From: Rotaria sp. Silwood1
Taxonomy: Eukaryota; Rotifera; Eurotatoria; Philodinida; Philodinidae
Assembly (NCBI GenBank): GCA_905250075.1
Contig: CAJNOP010000003.1
Span: forward strand, 1,004,395-1,068,394
Reading direction: 5' to 3'
Length of the DNA: 64,000 nucleotides
Part shown: positions 60,401 to 64,000 of the stretch, piece after piece
How positions within the stretch are numbered: position 1 is the stretch's first letter
Layout of the letters: each line of letters starts with the position of its first letter
Translations under genes and position numbers: made by a program
The notes under the pieces: model-generated
The model's database searches: none
Told to the model about the DNA's origin: nothing
Seen by the model: the letters and a program-made list of their open reading frames with translations, nothing else

Positions 60401-63400
60401 CTTTTGGTGGTTTTGGTAAATGTTCAGTTATAAACCATATTAGATTAGGCCAACCTTTAAATGAAATAATTTCATTTATATTTGCTGATGAAGAACTTGA
60501 ATTATGTTGTTGAACTTTTGGTAATTGACGATAACATGAATCAGATGTTAAGGCAACTTTAATTGATAATTGACCAAGTAGAATACCAATACGTTGTGAA
60601 AGCCAATCCTAAAAAAACAAAAAAGTTTCTTTTTCTTTTAAATAGTGATTTATTTCTTTATTACTCGTCGTGCTAATGGAACATCGATAGGTAATGGAAC
60701 CATACCAGCAAGTAAACAACCATAAAAAGCACAAATAAAATTAATTGGATCATTACTTGAATAAACAAGAGCAACCTGTATATAAACAAGAAAATCCTTA
60801 TTTTGAAAGTTTGATATAATAATTTTAACATACACGATCGCCTGTTTTAAGTAAATTTTCTCGTGAATTACTACCAGTATTGCCATGCGAATGAACTTTA
60901 TGAAGTAAATTGTAAGCTATTTTTTGTGAACGTGTTAATAGTTTAACTAAAATAACAAAAGTTCATTGTTCATATGAATCCATAGAAAAATATTCTTTTA
61001 ATTATTGTTTCAATAAACATGAAATGAAAATAAAAGTGATGTGTTTTGTTAGAATTTGAAAGTTTTCATTGTATAATGTACTTTGGAAGTGGCGTCTTTT
61101 TTTTTTTTAAATCTTAATGGAACTTCATTTCTATATATATGATTGATAAACAAAGCAGATAGTATCAAGTTTATCAATTCATTTTGTGTGTTCATATAAT
61201 AAAATCATCAAGCAAAATAAATCTATAATCTCAGAACGTTAATGATTGAATCTGATTTAATATTAAACCAAATCTTAATAAAGTAATATAAGAAGGCTTA
61301 GGCAATGTATGAATCATATATAAAAACTTTTTTTTTTCAATTTCAGTTTGACGTGATTGCTTTCGATTAAACTTTTGAATGGAATTCGTTCTCTTCCTTT
61401 TCGTTTTATTTTTTTTGTAAATACATAATTAAGAAGAAAAAAACAATTCTCAAGATTTGTCTAAGAAAGAATTTTTCTCATGATTTTTTTAGCATTTCAT
61501 GTAAAAATCTTCTTGGATTTTAAATTAATTTATTTTTATTTCCTTTACAAAAGACTTTACACACTTACGAAACGTCAATGTTTGTGAAGGTTTTGTTTGT
61601 TCATCAAGTATTGTAATTGCATTAGTACGAGGCTGTTGACTAGCATGTTGTTGTAGTGCTGCTAGAAATGTTTTTGGCCATTGTGATGAAACAATTAATT
61701 GTTCACCACATGATGGAACTGATATTCCACCTTCAGGCTTCGGTGAAAGTGGATCAATTGGTGGAACTTCAAAGAAAATAAAGTAGATTAAAATATATCA
61801 AAAAATAATAATAATAAAAATAGACCTACTAGCTAATTCTTCTTCATTATCTTCATAATATTCTTTCATTGGTTTACGTTTTGGACGCTAAAAGAAATAT
61901 GTGAAACCAATTAAGAAGCCATTTTCTTTTTGTTTACATGACGTACTTTTAATGTATTAACAAGGGCAAGAATTTTTGATGAAACACGTAAGCTTGGTTT
62001 ACGTTCTAAATGAAAAATAATTGTTCTCACGATTACATATTATTATAAAATCATAATACCAGGGGCGATTCGTCTACTAGATGATATAGCAGGTGATATA
62101 ACAAAAACACCTTCTGTATTATGGCACTGATGTTCGTTCATCATCATCGTCATCGTCTTTAAGGCTTAGTTGAATAGTCACTGTTGATTATTCTCTCTTT
62201 CACATTCTCTTTTTTTTTTACTTTGTTCGAATAGCGATAAGGCGTCGTATTTGTACATACAACATTCAACAAGAAAAAAAGTAAAGAAAAAAAAAAAAAA
62301 AAAGGAACGAATTGAAATGTCAAGTGAGTCTACATATTCAATGTATTTCAAAGAACAATGTTAATATGTGAGAGAAGGAAGAAAGGAATTTTTTACTATC
62401 AATTCATTCAACACATACAAATATTCTTTCTCTTTCATCTTGTTTTTTTCTTCTTCTTTTATGATAAAAATTCATGCATGACTAGACAATGAACAAGCTA
62501 TTCTTAATCAATTATTCGATATCTAACAATTAAATAAATGATTTATCATTAATCAAATCTTTTCTTTTTTTCTTTCTCTTTTTGTTCTGTTATTCTACCT
62601 TCATTCTGATGATTGATTGAATTTGTTATAGATTTTGGTAAATCTATAGATGCATTTCGATCACCATATAATACATAATGTTGTTGACTTGTATTAACAT
62701 AATCGGAATTTGAATCACGATAACGTGCACCAGCACTTCGTGTTAAATCACATTCAATATTCGATACTAAGATAAAACGAAAATGATTATTATTATAAAT
62801 ATAATATGAAAAAAAAAAATAGAAAAGAAGGCATGAAAAAACTATTATGTTCATAAAGTTACTAATGGGAATTAAATGAAAATAAAATCATTAATTCTCA
62901 TGAGATTTAATTGATAATGAAACAAAAAAAAAAAGGTGAAACTTACATGATGGTTCTTGACTACGATGAATAAAATCAGATAAAAATGCTGATGGTGGTG
63001 GTGGTGCTTGGATATCTTAACAAAATAGAATAATTATAGAAAAAGATTAAATTTTGAATTTATTCAACTACTTTTAATTATCAATTCCACTGAAGGTGGA
63101 TTTTGATAATGATGATTTTGAATTGGAATAGGAACAGGTGAAACAGATGAATCTTTATTTTGTTGATCATCAGTTGTTGCATATGTTGAACTACTTTCTC
63201 CATCATCATCTTCATCATCACTAGATTCATCTAAAAAAAATAAATCATTTATAAAAAAAAATCAAAAGAATCTTTTTTGTGCTTACGTTTTGTTTGAGAA
63301 TTAATAATACGTTTTGATGATGGAATAGGACGAGCTCCGAATTGTTCTAATGCTTGTTTAACTGCTTCTTGACGAACATCTAAATGATTGATTTTAATAA

Positions 63401-63837
63401 GAAAAAAAAAACATATTTTTGAAGACAAACCATATACCTGAATGATATCGATTATAACCATCACGTTTTTGACGTCGACATTGAATTTTTGATTGACGAT
63501 TTGAAAGTTTTTCATTATTATTATTATTATTCATATTATTACCTACATGGGTTTCATCTATTACAAAACAAAAATATATAAATGTCTATGTTTGTTTCGT
63601 TTTAGAATAAATATTTTTATTTACTTAATTGTTGTTGATATGGTGCTAGTAATTTAGTACGTTTTTTTTCAAAACCTTTTTGTGTTATATCTCCTAAAGT
63701 AGAAAATTTTTGAATGAAAATAAAAACGATAAACATATCAATACCATACCTTCGGCTAATTCAAGTTCAAGTTCTTGTAATTTTTGTTGAATATCCATAG
63801 GCAATAATAGATTATTGGAGTTTGTTGTCGTTGCCAT
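54488..63837 (-). CDS. DIP2: Disco-interacting protein 2 homologue (DIP2)
   Basis: DIP2 proteins carry an N-terminal DMAP1-binding domain and two adenylate-forming (FAAL/acyl-CoA-ligase-like) domains, and are linked to lipid homeostasis and neuronal development. The gene starts at ATG 63837 and has many short introns. The DMAP1-binding domain shows IQQKLQELELELAEGDITQK and FEKKRTKLL. Domain 1 includes DRVALVYSSNDPINFICAFY, YIEYTSVKDGS, VDFKRQIGLWH, LSYGVVRVDQDNS and RSGLLGFLGP. Then come VEPMKVVYRARVVIF, DIGEDECFQWMSRVLQAIDS and domain 2 with VAIRPPHAQNLLNTLSTVKM. The C-terminus, LRDGFVSDQLDPIFVAYNM, matches animal DIP2 and ends at TAA 54488-54490. One splice, 62599 to 62113, joins the N-terminal part to the ligase domains; without it the frame stops at 62549. 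Confidence 0.93.
55130..55500. mobile_element. Foldback element in a DIP2 intron
   Basis: Nested inverted repeats are visible. Outer arms lie at about 55134-55166 and 55463-55495 (about 25 of 33 matching, with GACTAT and GCATCAT blocks). Inner arms at about 55275-55304 and 55384-55413 share GAAAGTTTCAGAT. Together they form an element of about 370 bp in an intron of roughly 0.8 kb. There is no coding frame; it is probably an old MITE. Confidence 0.55.
56765..57350. other. Enlarged DIP2 intron
   Basis: This intron of about 0.6 kb between two domain-2 exons is much longer than most DIP2 introns. Its sequence is less biased than the usual intron stretches and probably derives from an insertion, but no terminal repeats were recognised. 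A smaller enlarged intron at 59040-59460 is similar in character. Confidence 0.35.
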
Positions 63838-64000
63838 TTGTATTTATGTGTATGAGTGTATATAAATGTTAGAAAATGATAAGAAGAACTGGACCACTAG
63901 AGTATACAGGATAATTGGTCTGCCTTGTAATATTGTCAATGATTATTCAATCGATTGAAGAAAAAAGAAGCATGACAGTAGTTAAAGGGTCTTCTTTCCT
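63838..64000. other. DIP2 5' flank (window end)
   Basis: Here 163 bp upstream of the DIP2 start codon is all that remains. It is A/T-rich and probably covers the 5' untranslated region and part of the promoter. No site is recognised. Confidence 0.4.

Overview
The window is an AT-rich eukaryotic nuclear segment. Protein genes are split by many short GT-AG introns, mostly about 50-100 bp, and a few introns are swollen to 0.7-2.6 kb by inserted repeats. Gene content (EF2, TRPM-type channels, DIP2, a doublecortin-domain kinase, a neurogenin-like bHLH factor, a type II transmembrane trypsin-like protease) is animal. Base composition, short introns and many small foldback elements would fit a bdelloid rotifer such as Rotaria or Adineta. 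That assignment is my inference and was not searched.

Left part (1-6.2 kb): the 3' end of a single-pass membrane protein (+) converges on a three-exon EF2-like gene (-), followed by about 3 kb without a recognisable gene.

Centre (6.2-37.6 kb), the most unusual part. A TRPM-family channel gene (-) lies head to head with a gene for a small protein carrying two fibronectin-III-like domains (+). The pair occurs twice: TRPM-A 6204-15290 with FN3-1 15711-17334, and TRPM-B 19525-29090 with FN3-2 29467-31746. A decayed third FN3 copy (36.66-37.63 kb) has no visible channel partner. The start codons within each pair are only 420 and 376 bp apart, so a shared promoter and a functional link are reasonable inferences. 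The two channel genes are clearly diverged except for a 276-bp block (S4-S5 to pore entrance, including an intron) that reads as 100% identical, indicating recent gene conversion.

Mobile DNA: a 1371-bp hAT-like element with a perfect 8-bp target duplication, a mariner-like MITE, a 709-bp foldback with 275-bp arms, a 430-bp foldback between two inverted CCGG-rich repeats, and smaller foldbacks. All look non-autonomous.

Right part (41.4-63.8 kb): a single-exon membrane-anchored serine protease (+), a DCLK-type kinase (-), a single-exon neurogenin-like bHLH gene (+) converging within 48 bp on a YbaK/INS-type aminoacyl-tRNA deacylase gene (-), and a complete DIP2 gene (-). No rRNA, tRNA, CRISPR array or virus-derived element was recognised.
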